Positions 1 through 6,966 of a stretch of DNA of 64,000 bases are shown here, piece after piece. Source of the stretch: Alistipes sp. Its GTDB lineage: Bacteria; Bacteroidota; Bacteroidia; Bacteroidales; Rikenellaceae. How positions within the stretch are numbered: position 1 is the stretch's first letter; each line of letters starts with the position of its first letter. The notes beneath the pieces were generated by a model that worked only from the letters and a program-made list of their open reading frames with translations, was not told where the DNA came from and made no database searches. The stretch lies in contig JALFNK010000003.1 of the NCBI GenBank assembly GCA_022782405.1, positions 1 through 64,000 of the forward strand, in the 5' to 3' direction. A program made the translations under genes and the position numbers.

Positions 1-47
1 ACTCTGTAGAGATGAAGGATTTGTTGTTTTTTGTCCATAGTGATCAT
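1..47 (-). CDS. Start of a possible IS21-like transposase (runs off window)
   Basis: An open frame begins with ATG at 47 on the minus strand and leaves the window after 15 codons, reading MITMDKKQQILHLYR. IstA transposases of the IS21 family often open with a similar run (Lys/Gln-rich followed by Ile-Leu-x-Leu) ahead of a helix-turn-helix. Only the first 15 residues can be seen, so this is a suggestion of a transposase at the left edge and nothing firmer. Confidence 0.25.
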   Translation of the reverse strand, partial: MITMDKKQQILHLYR

Positions 48-151
48 GTGTTTGAACTTTGTTTCCACAAAGCTAAAACTCCTATCTCTATGGTCCCTTT
101 TTCAATGATTTTCCTGGGGGAATTTTCAATTGCTATCTACAACTTATAAAT

Positions 152-190
152 ACTCACTTAATTTGATATATAATTAAAGAATAAGTGAGT
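152..190. repeat. Imperfect AT-rich palindrome
   Basis: The 9-bp arms ACTCACTTA (152-160) and TAAGTGAGT (182-190) are perfect inverted copies. The spacer between them is very AT-rich and is itself close to palindromic (TTAATT ... AATTAA). It lies in the 238-bp gap between the edge reading frame and the polymerase-like gene. It could be an operator, an origin-proximal site or a recombinase site; sequence alone does not decide. Confidence 0.55.
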
Positions 191-213
191 GAATATTTCT
201 CTTAAAAATCAAG

Positions 214-229
214 TTTCCTATCATAATGG
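214..229 (+). repeat. 16-bp motif, inverted copy of 1836-1851
   Basis: TTTCCTATCATAATGG occurs here on the plus strand and again, exactly, on the minus strand at 1836-1851, where it runs into the start codon of the polymerase-like gene. Here it also runs into an ATG (226-228) that opens a 19-codon frame ending at 285, directly against the stop codon of the convergent polymerase-like gene. The short frame is not convincing as a gene. The repeated motif may be a shared regulatory or recombination site. Confidence 0.5.
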
Positions 230-285
230 ATAAAGGAATGGATTTATTATATTGTAATATAGGTTGTTATATGGGTTATATGTGA

Positions 286-1839
286 TTATGAAAATTTTGG
301 TACATTTTCTTCGGACCATATCTCCACACTCAATTTCGGAGCAGTTCCGATATACTTTATGAATTCATCCGTCATTATGGCATACACGTAATCCTGATAT
401 TCCGGAGTTGTTATTATGGAATCGTGTATCGTGAATATGGGTACGCTCTGTTTCCGCTCCTCCCAAATCCGCAGGCAACACCTGTGCAATATGATTGTGC
501 TTTCGATGGATTGCAAGGCTCGTGACAATCTGCTGTTGGGTTTCTCCATCTCGCAGTCCGGATAGTTCCGCTTGATGATTCGGAACAACTCCGCCACTTT
601 CGGATATAGCTCGGTTGAAAATACCCGCTTCAACTCGTTTATCATGGGGTTGTCGTGCTGTCCCTGGTTGCTGGAGAATAGCATGTAGAACATCAGTATC
701 TTGGCATCTTTACGTTCTATGGGTGATTGTCCCTCCTGTAAATTCAGGTTCGCTATGTCTCGGATTTGCTCGTAAATGGTCCCCTCCGATACCAGCCGTA
801 TGTACTCTGCAATATCTTTGTCTGTAAGTGTTTCAAAGAATTTTCTAATCTTATCTATCAGTATCGGGGATTGAAACAACTCCCGGATATTTTCAGGCAG
901 GTCATACAAAGTCAGCGACAACTCTGCGCCCTCCTGCCAAAATCGTGGATTCAGCAGCAGGCAGGAGAGGTAGGGCTGGCAATTCTTGATGTCTATGCTC
1001 ACCAATGGCAGACCGTCGTAGGTGATGAAGTTCCGCAGGTCTTTTTGAATATTGGTGAGCACGGAATGAAGCCGATGTACGTTCCCGTCTATACTCGGCC
1101 CATATTCCCGCTCCGTAATCAGGTTGATATTCCGCAGGGCAGCCATATATTGCGTGCAGGGATTCTTGGGGCAGTTCTTATCCCGGTTCCAGTCCCACGA
1201 TTTATGCGAATCGTCCTGCATTTTAAGCCTGCATATCGCTTCTGCATATTCATAAGCCTGCGGATTAATTCGGAGTTTACACTGGTCATACCAATAGAAT
1301 AGGTAGGGATAATTTTTCCGGTCCTCGGCATTGTCCTGCCTGGAATTTCCATAGTTGCCAATCTCTGATTCTATGGAACGAAACATTTTGCCCGTATACG
1401 GGTCTGCCCACCTGTACCATCTCGATTTCTCCCCGATGATATGCTGCCCGTCGCAGACCAATACGCCCGTATTGACCAGATAGTCTACATAGTATTTGCA
1501 GTCCTTGACGTGATTGCGAAGCGTCGGAGTATGGATAGGTACAAAGCCGTCCTCACGGATTAAATCCGAGTTCCGGGCGGGAATGTCCGCAAGCAGATTT
1601 AAGATGTAGAGAGCCTTGAAATCCCGAAAGGCTATGTGCTGGAATCCATACTCCTGCGGGGGATATTGGGCTTTGTGGCGTTCCAAGTCGAAATTCTCGG
1701 GCAGGGATATATGACTTATCTTGATTTTGCCCAGACACAGCAGACATAACGATACGCCCTTTTGCAAGGCTTTATTGGGCCTGCGAAACAGATATTTAAC
1801 CCAATTTACGAATTTTATCCATAATTTCTTCATACCCAT
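286..1839 (-). CDS. Divergent family-A/T7-like polymerase-fold protein of a mobile element
   Basis: A 517-residue protein. The start is placed at 1839 because the frame upstream of it overlaps the end of the helicase gene; 26 bp then separate the two genes. Three ordered blocks look like a right-hand polymerase palm: LVSIDIKNCQPYLSCLL near residue 283 (motif A Asp, followed by Gln and Ser as in T7 RNA polymerase), RKDAKILMFYMLF near 376-388 (motif B, R-x3-K), and FTIHDSIITT near 472 (motif C His-Asp; T7 RNA polymerase has HDS). A block HRLHSVLTNIQKDLRNF just before motif A resembles the Arg-Leu-x-Thr-Asn stretch of family-A enzymes. No exonuclease or primase motif was seen. Whether it copies DNA, primes or transcribes is unknown. 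The polymerase assignment is inferred from motif order, not from a database match. An operon with the upstream helicase is likely. Confidence 0.6.
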   Translation of the reverse strand: MGMKKLWIKFVNWVKYLFRRPNKALQKGVSLCLLCLGKIKISHISLPENFDLERHKAQYPPQEYGFQHIAFRDFKALYILNLLADIPARNSDLIREDGFVPIHTPTLRNHVKDCKYYVDYLVNTGVLVCDGQHIIGEKSRWYRWADPYTGKMFRSIESEIGNYGNSRQDNAEDRKNYPYLFYWYDQCKLRINPQAYEYAEAICRLKMQDDSHKSWDWNRDKNCPKNPCTQYMAALRNINLITEREYGPSIDGNVHRLHSVLTNIQKDLRNFITYDGLPLVSIDIKNCQPYLSCLLLNPRFWQEGAELSLTLYDLPENIRELFQSPILIDKIRKFFETLTDKDIAEYIRLVSEGTIYEQIRDIANLNLQEGQSPIERKDAKILMFYMLFSSNQGQHDNPMINELKRVFSTELYPKVAELFRIIKRNYPDCEMEKPNSRLSRALQSIESTIILHRCCLRIWEERKQSVPIFTIHDSIITTPEYQDYVYAIMTDEFIKYIGTAPKLSVEIWSEENVPKFS

Positions 1840-1851
1840 TATGATAGGAAA
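1836..1851 (-). repeat. 16-bp motif at polymerase-like gene start
   Basis: Exact inverted copy of 214-229 (TTTCCTATCATAATGG). Its last four bases are the start codon and next base of the polymerase-like gene, so it covers the ribosome-entry region. Translational or transcriptional control of that gene is a possibility. Confidence 0.5.
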
Positions 1852-1865
1852 TTTAATTTGTCGTA

Positions 1866-4220
1866 TTACATCAGTTCTAAAATGCGGTTTACCGTCGTAG
1901 TGGCTGCGATTCGTTGTAAGGGCTCGAATCCCATATCCCTGACGGCTCCTACCGTTCGAAAATTCGTCTTGTTGTGCGAGCGTTTCTCCTCGAAGAAACA
2001 ATGATACAGCTTGATGGCTTCACGATTGCTTTTCAGCTCCCGGGCTTGGATATTTATTAGTACGGCATTCATCTTTTCCCGGATTTCATCGCTTGTCATA
2101 CGACTCTCTTGTGGGAAATAATCTCTCAATAGGATTCTGAACGGATGGTCGTCTGCAAGGCATGCGAAGAATATACTCCTGCGTAAGTTCCGATACCACA
2201 CTGCGTTCCAATTTATCCCGCCTTTCGTCAGTCGGGGTGTCAGTATATCTATGAGTTTATCCAGCGGAACGTAGGGATATAACTCCTTTACCCGCTTCAA
2301 AAACGTGCGGCCATGTCTGTTATCCCGCGGTTTGCGAATCATCCGGTCCAATACATCGTCTGTTATGGGACCCTGCGATTTGGCCTGTAACAGCTCGTCA
2401 ATCGAGGCTTGCACATATTGTATGATGACATTTTTCCGGTTCTCCCGGTCAGTCTCTTCAATCTGAATCTGCTCGGCATTCTTTTTATGGGAGTGATATG
2501 CAGTATTGCAAATCTGGCATGTTTCGCGCAAAGTTGCAAAGAAGCGTTCTTTGGTCGTATAGGTTTCGGTACATAACTGCTGATATTCTCCCAGCGCGTC
2601 GATATTCAGATAGGCAGGTACGACCTTGCCATGAATGTTGCGGCGAATGATACTGATCGGCTGGCTTCCGAATACGCTGTGCTTGCTGCGTTCTACGATG
2701 GCGTCTTTAACATCCGCAAAGTTTGCGGGCAGGACATTCTCGCAGGATTTCTGTATATCTTCCGAGCTGTTGGCGAATTGGCTTAGTATTTCGGCTTTGT
2801 GCTCGTATTCTTCGAGTGTTATTGCTTTCTCCGGGGTCTTGGGCTTGTAAAAGTCGTATATGATGGTTTCACTTAATAACCCCAGTTCATCCCTGCATCT
2901 TCCCGAAATCTGATATATCTTTTCCGGGGATAACAGCGTTTGAATGCGTCGCGGGTCGGTAACCGTCAGCAGATGGAACCGCTCCTCAATATCCACTCCT
3001 ACAAAGTAGGTGCTTGTGATAAAGGTGATCGGAGTTGCCAATTTTCCGGAATGCAGGGACCGATAGTATTCTCCGACCATCGTTTGGCTTTGGGAACTGC
3101 ACGCTACCGAGCAGTCCGCCCGCAATTCAACGGGCAATAACCGGATTACGGTGTTGATAGAGCGTATGGAGTTATAGGCGACAACGATTTTATCGTTCGG
3201 ATACTGTTTCCGACAAAAGCCCAGCCTATCCGCGACCTCTCGGTGCATATTATTCGTCCGAATGATATTTACGGGGCGTTTCTTCGGATGCTCGTAGTTG
3301 ATTTCCAGTAAAGGCTCCTCTTTCAACTGCGGATGGGTGAACGGACGTATCGTCGCAGACACAAGGCATCGTTTGATCGGCGGGAATTCGAGGTAATAGT
3401 CGATGACATTCTCCATCGCTTCACGGAACTTACCATCGGACTGGAACGTGTCTATCTCATCGACCATGATATGCCAGTCCATATGCGGTTCATACAGTTT
3501 TGTGATAGGAATATTCAATGGTGGAAGCGAGGGATCATGCTTTAACTTTTCGGCGTATTCTTCGAGTTTTTTTCTCACAAATCTTGTGGGCTCTTCTTTG
3601 ATGTATTTGATCTGCTCCATCACGCGGCCTAAACTGTCTGCTACCACGAGGATTTTCTTGTAAGGGAAAGTACCCGTTCGCTTCTCCGCGATATAGCTGC
3701 GGATTTGTTCATCCGTAGGACTTTTGCATTTCTCCTCCGGAATGTCGCTCCCGACGTAGAGGAAGCGGTTCGATGTACGCTCCTTGTTGTAACCCCGCAG
3801 GTATTTCTGATAGGCCAGCTTTTTGGTCGGGAGGACGATAATCGTATCGCGCGGTTGATTCAGTGCCAGGGTAGTGGCACCGATACCCGGAACGCTTTTC
3901 TTGACGATACCATAGGGCAGGCTGGTGAAAATTCCGCCTAACTTGGCTCTCGGATAAAGTAGCGTCAGACGCATGCACTCTATGCGCTTATGCGTATCGT
4001 CGTGATAAATGATTTCATACCGGACCGGATTCTTCTCGTCGTTGAATGTGTCTATGGAAGCTCCGTTGTACATGTAGCACCGGTAATAGCCTATACCATC
4101 GCAGTAACCGCTGATATTCGGATAAAAGATTTCATAGCGAGGGTCCTCTATCTTCACGGTATTAGCTGGGATTTTAGATAGAGTAGCCCGTAGTTTGGGA
4201 TCAATTTTATCGTCATTCAT
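1866..4220 (-). CDS. SF2-type helicase with altered Walker A, mobile element
   Basis: A 784-residue protein with the motif order of an SF2 helicase: motif I PGIGATTLAL (111-120), motif II VDEID (253-257), motif III SAT (288-290), a motif V-like STYFVGVDIE (403-412) and motif VI QISGR (437-441). The notable feature is that the P-loop reads G-I-G-A-T-T, with Ala where Lys is normally essential. The remaining motifs are intact, so this may be a family trait rather than decay. The C-terminal third (about 480-784) has no motif I recognise. It lies between the integrase and the polymerase-like protein on the same strand, suggesting a replication or mobilisation module. Helicase fold likely; activity and substrate unknown. 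Confidence 0.65.
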   Translation of the reverse strand: MNDDKIDPKLRATLSKIPANTVKIEDPRYEIFYPNISGYCDGIGYYRCYMYNGASIDTFNDEKNPVRYEIIYHDDTHKRIECMRLTLLYPRAKLGGIFTSLPYGIVKKSVPGIGATTLALNQPRDTIIVLPTKKLAYQKYLRGYNKERTSNRFLYVGSDIPEEKCKSPTDEQIRSYIAEKRTGTFPYKKILVVADSLGRVMEQIKYIKEEPTRFVRKKLEEYAEKLKHDPSLPPLNIPITKLYEPHMDWHIMVDEIDTFQSDGKFREAMENVIDYYLEFPPIKRCLVSATIRPFTHPQLKEEPLLEINYEHPKKRPVNIIRTNNMHREVADRLGFCRKQYPNDKIVVAYNSIRSINTVIRLLPVELRADCSVACSSQSQTMVGEYYRSLHSGKLATPITFITSTYFVGVDIEERFHLLTVTDPRRIQTLLSPEKIYQISGRCRDELGLLSETIIYDFYKPKTPEKAITLEEYEHKAEILSQFANSSEDIQKSCENVLPANFADVKDAIVERSKHSVFGSQPISIIRRNIHGKVVPAYLNIDALGEYQQLCTETYTTKERFFATLRETCQICNTAYHSHKKNAEQIQIEETDRENRKNVIIQYVQASIDELLQAKSQGPITDDVLDRMIRKPRDNRHGRTFLKRVKELYPYVPLDKLIDILTPRLTKGGINWNAVWYRNLRRSIFFACLADDHPFRILLRDYFPQESRMTSDEIREKMNAVLINIQARELKSNREAIKLYHCFFEEKRSHNKTNFRTVGAVRDMGFEPLQRIAATTTVNRILELM

Positions 4221-4324
4221 ACATGGAACGCCTTTTGAAAAAGACCGCCTATGCTCTCACCATAGGCAGTCATGTAAAGATACAAGATGTTATTGAGATT
4301 ATCAAGTCCCTATTCACTAATCTA

Positions 4325-5536
4325 TCATTCCCTCAACACCTTTTCCAGCCGCCCGATATGATTGCTGATGTTCTTGTTCAGAACTTGCGCATAGGAGCGC
4401 TGGGTAACCGAAATATCGGAGTGTCCGAGCAGTTTGCTCACCACCTCGATAGGCACATCGTTATAGAGCAGGATAGTCGTGGCAAAGGTTTTCCGGGCCG
4501 TGTGATGCGTCAATTTCTTGTCGATACCCACCACATCCGCAATTTCCCGCAGATAGGAATTGACCTTTTGATTGGAAATACGCGGCTGGATATAATCGTC
4601 CGTACTATTGAGTTCACGGAACCATGCTATCAGCTTCTCTGCCTGCGGGAGCAACGGAACGGAAACCTCCCGGTCCGTCTTTTGACGAACAAGCGTGATC
4701 CAATTCCTGCCGTCAAATCCTTTCGTGATATGCTTCGGTTGCAACGCCTGCGCTTCATGGTAGGCAAGCCCCGTATAGACCGAGAAGAGGTAGATGTTCT
4801 TCACCGTTTCCAGCCGTTCTTGTGCAAAATGGTGATGCTCCAGCTTATGCAGTTCCTCCTGCGTGAGAAATACCAGCCGTTTACGCTCTTTTAAGGGCCT
4901 GTATTCGACGAACGGGTCCTGCTGGATATAGTTGCACTTGAAAGCGTAAGTGACCATCTGACGCACCCGCTGCATGATTTTATTGATGGTGATGGCTTTC
5001 AGACCTTGTACTACGAGTGCTTCTTCGAACTGCTTCACAAAGCGATAGTCCACGCTTCGAATGGGAATGTCCTGCGTGTTATACGAGGTACGGATATACC
5101 GCTCTACATGGGCGAAAACCTCCCGGAATTTCTGCAACGTCGCAGGTGAATACTCCTTGCCTACGAGTTGCTCCATCTTGTTCAGACGGTCCCGGAAAAT
5201 CCCGCACAACGTATGTTCTTCCACCGTCTTGTGCTTGTAGATGGAGTAGATTTCAGCCAGCGATACATTCCCGTCCGCTTCGTACAATTTACGCTCGATG
5301 CCTTTGAGTTCGATAGTGATATCCTGCAAGCGGCGGTTAATCAGCACGGCATCTTCCGAGCTTCCACGGACACATTGAGCGTCTTTGTCCCACAAGTCAG
5401 GTGTTACATAAAGTCCCGTCGAAAATTGCTGGCGTTCTGTACCGTCAGTCGTTAACTTGCAGTAAATCGGGGCTGTACCCCGTCGATTTTTCTTAAATTC
5501 GTAGAGATAATAAGTGATTCTCAGTATTTCAACCAT
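4325..5536 (-). CDS. Tyrosine recombinase / integrase (Bacteroidota transposon type)
   Basis: 403 residues from Met at 5536; an in-frame extension to 5596 exists but lacks family-like sequence. The layout is typical of Bacteroidota integrases: N-terminal arm-binding domain (about 1-90, ending around LYVTPDLWD), SAM-like core-binding domain (about 110-215), then catalytic domain. Catalytic residues seen: Lys near 286 (RQKTD), H-T-A-R at 345-348, His 372 (LGHSD) and nucleophile Tyr 382 (SYAQ). The first catalytic Arg is replaced by Ala (YTGLAY, residue 258), a departure also known in IntDOT-type recombinases, where that Arg is missing. The gene starts 231 bp from the 3' end of tRNA-fMet, so it most likely integrates the element near that tRNA. 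The recombination site itself cannot be named from one end. Confidence 0.9.
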   Translation of the reverse strand: MVEILRITYYLYEFKKNRRGTAPIYCKLTTDGTERQQFSTGLYVTPDLWDKDAQCVRGSSEDAVLINRRLQDITIELKGIERKLYEADGNVSLAEIYSIYKHKTVEEHTLCGIFRDRLNKMEQLVGKEYSPATLQKFREVFAHVERYIRTSYNTQDIPIRSVDYRFVKQFEEALVVQGLKAITINKIMQRVRQMVTYAFKCNYIQQDPFVEYRPLKERKRLVFLTQEELHKLEHHHFAQERLETVKNIYLFSVYTGLAYHEAQALQPKHITKGFDGRNWITLVRQKTDREVSVPLLPQAEKLIAWFRELNSTDDYIQPRISNQKVNSYLREIADVVGIDKKLTHHTARKTFATTILLYNDVPIEVVSKLLGHSDISVTQRSYAQVLNKNISNHIGRLEKVLRE

Positions 5537-5587
5537 AGTCAGCAGATCGTTTTCATAACCCGCTGGAATACTTTTCATTACAAGTCT

Positions 5588-5623
5588 GGAATACAACTTT
5601 TGCCCGAAAGCGAATTGTATTCC
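5588..5623. repeat. Inverted repeat upstream of the integrase
   Basis: Perfect 9-bp arms GGAATACAA (5588-5596) and TTGTATTCC (5615-5623) with an 18-bp spacer, about 50 bp upstream of the integrase start. A 10-bp direct repeat (TAAAATATCT, TAAAATATGA) follows nearby at about 5660-5680. Such repeats are common as recombinase or excisionase binding sites, or as operators; the role here is inferred from position. Confidence 0.5.
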
Positions 5624-5738
5624 AACGAACCCCTAAAATGCCCCGATTTTGAATGATTATTAAAATATCTTAAAATATGACAATTTTTATTATTCGCTGA
5701 TTATAAGATACTTAACCATTTTACAAGGCATAAAATTA

Positions 5739-5764
5739 GGGGCCAAACATTGCTGTTTAGCCCC
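5739..5764 (-). terminator. Rho-independent terminator of tRNA-fMet
   Basis: On the minus strand GGGGCTAAACA, a 4-base loop, then TGTTTGGCCCC, followed by TAATTTT. It begins three bases after the encoded CCA end. Confidence 0.75.
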
Positions 5765-5766
5765 TT

Positions 5767-5842
5767 TGGTAGCGGGAGGAGGACTCGAACCTCCGACCTT
5801 CGGGTTATGAGCCCGACGAGCTGCCAACTGCTCCATCCCGCG
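5767..5842 (-). tRNA. tRNA-fMet (initiator, CAT anticodon)
   Basis: The cloverleaf folds cleanly and the CCA end is encoded (5767-5769). The anticodon loop reads CTCATAA. Two initiator hallmarks are present: a C1/U72 mismatch at the top of the acceptor stem and three consecutive G:C pairs (GGG/CCC) flanking the anticodon loop. An integrase gene lies just beyond its 3' end, which suggests the tRNA neighbourhood is the integration target of the element on the left. Confidence 0.95.
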
Positions 5843-5880
5843 ATATATCTTCGATGCGTGATCTATCGCTTTTGCAAGTG

Positions 5881-5912
5881 CAAAGGTAATACAAATATTC
5901 GATCTATACAAA
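5881..5912 (-). promoter_or_regulatory. Bacteroidota promoter for tRNA-fMet
   Basis: Minus-strand TTTG, 20 bp, TACCTTTG: an exact match to the Bacteroidota -33/-7 consensus, 39 bp upstream of the mature tRNA 5' end. Confidence 0.8.
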
Positions 5913-6029
5913 TAATTTTCACCTCGCAACAACCTCGACAGGAATAAACATCCGGCAATCAGTCCTTTATCCGAAAAACTTTTTTTTCGCGGAGGGCAGA
6001 TCGGGATCGTACGGCGCATCACACCGCGT

Positions 6030-6938
6030 TCAGTCGCCGAATCGGTCGAACATCTGCGTCGAGAGGTACTTCTCAGCCCGATCGGGAAACACGACCACGA
6101 TATTTCCCGATTCGATCCGTTCGGCCGTGCGCAGCGCCGCAAGCATCGCGGCTCCGCTGCTCATTCCGGCGAAGATTCCCTCGCAGGCGATGATCCGACG
6201 GGCCATATCAATCGCCTCCTCGCTCTCGATGAGTTCCTGAACATCAATCTTCGAGGGATCGTAGATCTCGGGGACGATCGCCTCTTCCATATTCTTCAGA
6301 CCCTGGATATAGTGTCCCTGCGTAGGCTGCGCGCAGACCACGCGGATCGAAGGCTTCATCGTCTTCAGAAAGCGCGAAAGCCCCATAAGCGTCCCCGACG
6401 TGCCGAGGGCGCAAACCAGATAATCGATTTCGCCACCGGTCTGCTGCCAGATCTCGAGCGCCGTATTCTCATAATGGGCCAGGTAGTTGCAGGCGTTGGT
6501 GAACTGATCGGGCATGAAATAGCGCTCGGGATGCTCGGCGACAAGCCGCCGCGCAAGGCGAATGGCTCCGTCCGTTCCCTCCGCAGCGGGTGTCAGACGC
6601 ACCTTGCCGCCGTAGGCCCGGATGATCTTGCGCCGCTCGATCGACACCGCTTCGCTCATCACGATCTCGACAGGATAGCCCTTGACGATTCCCACGATCG
6701 CCAGACCGATGCCCGTGTTGCCCGACGTGGGTTCGATAATCGTCTTTCCGGGAGTGAGCCGCCCCTCCCGTTCGGCGGCTTCGATCATCCTGACCGCAAT
6801 GCGGTCCTTGATGCTGCCCGTAGGATTGAAGCCCTCCAGTTTTGCGAAAATATGCACACCGGGCTTCGTGCAGAGCCGGTTGATCCGAACCATCGGAGTT
6901 GAGCCGATAGTTTCAAGTATGTTTTCAGCGATATTCAT
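6030..6938 (-). CDS. cysK: Cysteine synthase (O-acetylserine sulfhydrylase)
   Basis: A 302-residue PLP enzyme making cysteine from O-acetylserine and sulfide in the cytoplasm. The PLP-binding lysine is in GSIKDR (Lys 44), the phosphate/substrate loop is TSGNTG (71-76), and a late Gly-rich loop reads GMSSGAAM. The length is normal for CysK/CysM. The start at 6938 (MNIAENILET) is chosen because the family's N-terminus begins there; upstream codons overlap the neighbouring gene's end region. The gene follows the Hdr-like cluster by 28 bp on the same strand and could be co-transcribed. CysK and CysM are not separable by eye. Confidence 0.9.
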   Translation of the reverse strand: MNIAENILETIGSTPMVRINRLCTKPGVHIFAKLEGFNPTGSIKDRIAVRMIEAAEREGRLTPGKTIIEPTSGNTGIGLAIVGIVKGYPVEIVMSEAVSIERRKIIRAYGGKVRLTPAAEGTDGAIRLARRLVAEHPERYFMPDQFTNACNYLAHYENTALEIWQQTGGEIDYLVCALGTSGTLMGLSRFLKTMKPSIRVVCAQPTQGHYIQGLKNMEEAIVPEIYDPSKIDVQELIESEEAIDMARRIIACEGIFAGMSSGAAMLAALRTAERIESGNIVVVFPDRAEKYLSTQMFDRFGD

Positions 6939-6966
6939 CGATTCTCTTTGACTGAAAAATTGATTC

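Noticed and set aside
226..285. 19-codon frame after the 16-bp motif
   Set aside because: Too short, no family, and ends exactly against a convergent stop; kept only as a comment to the motif.
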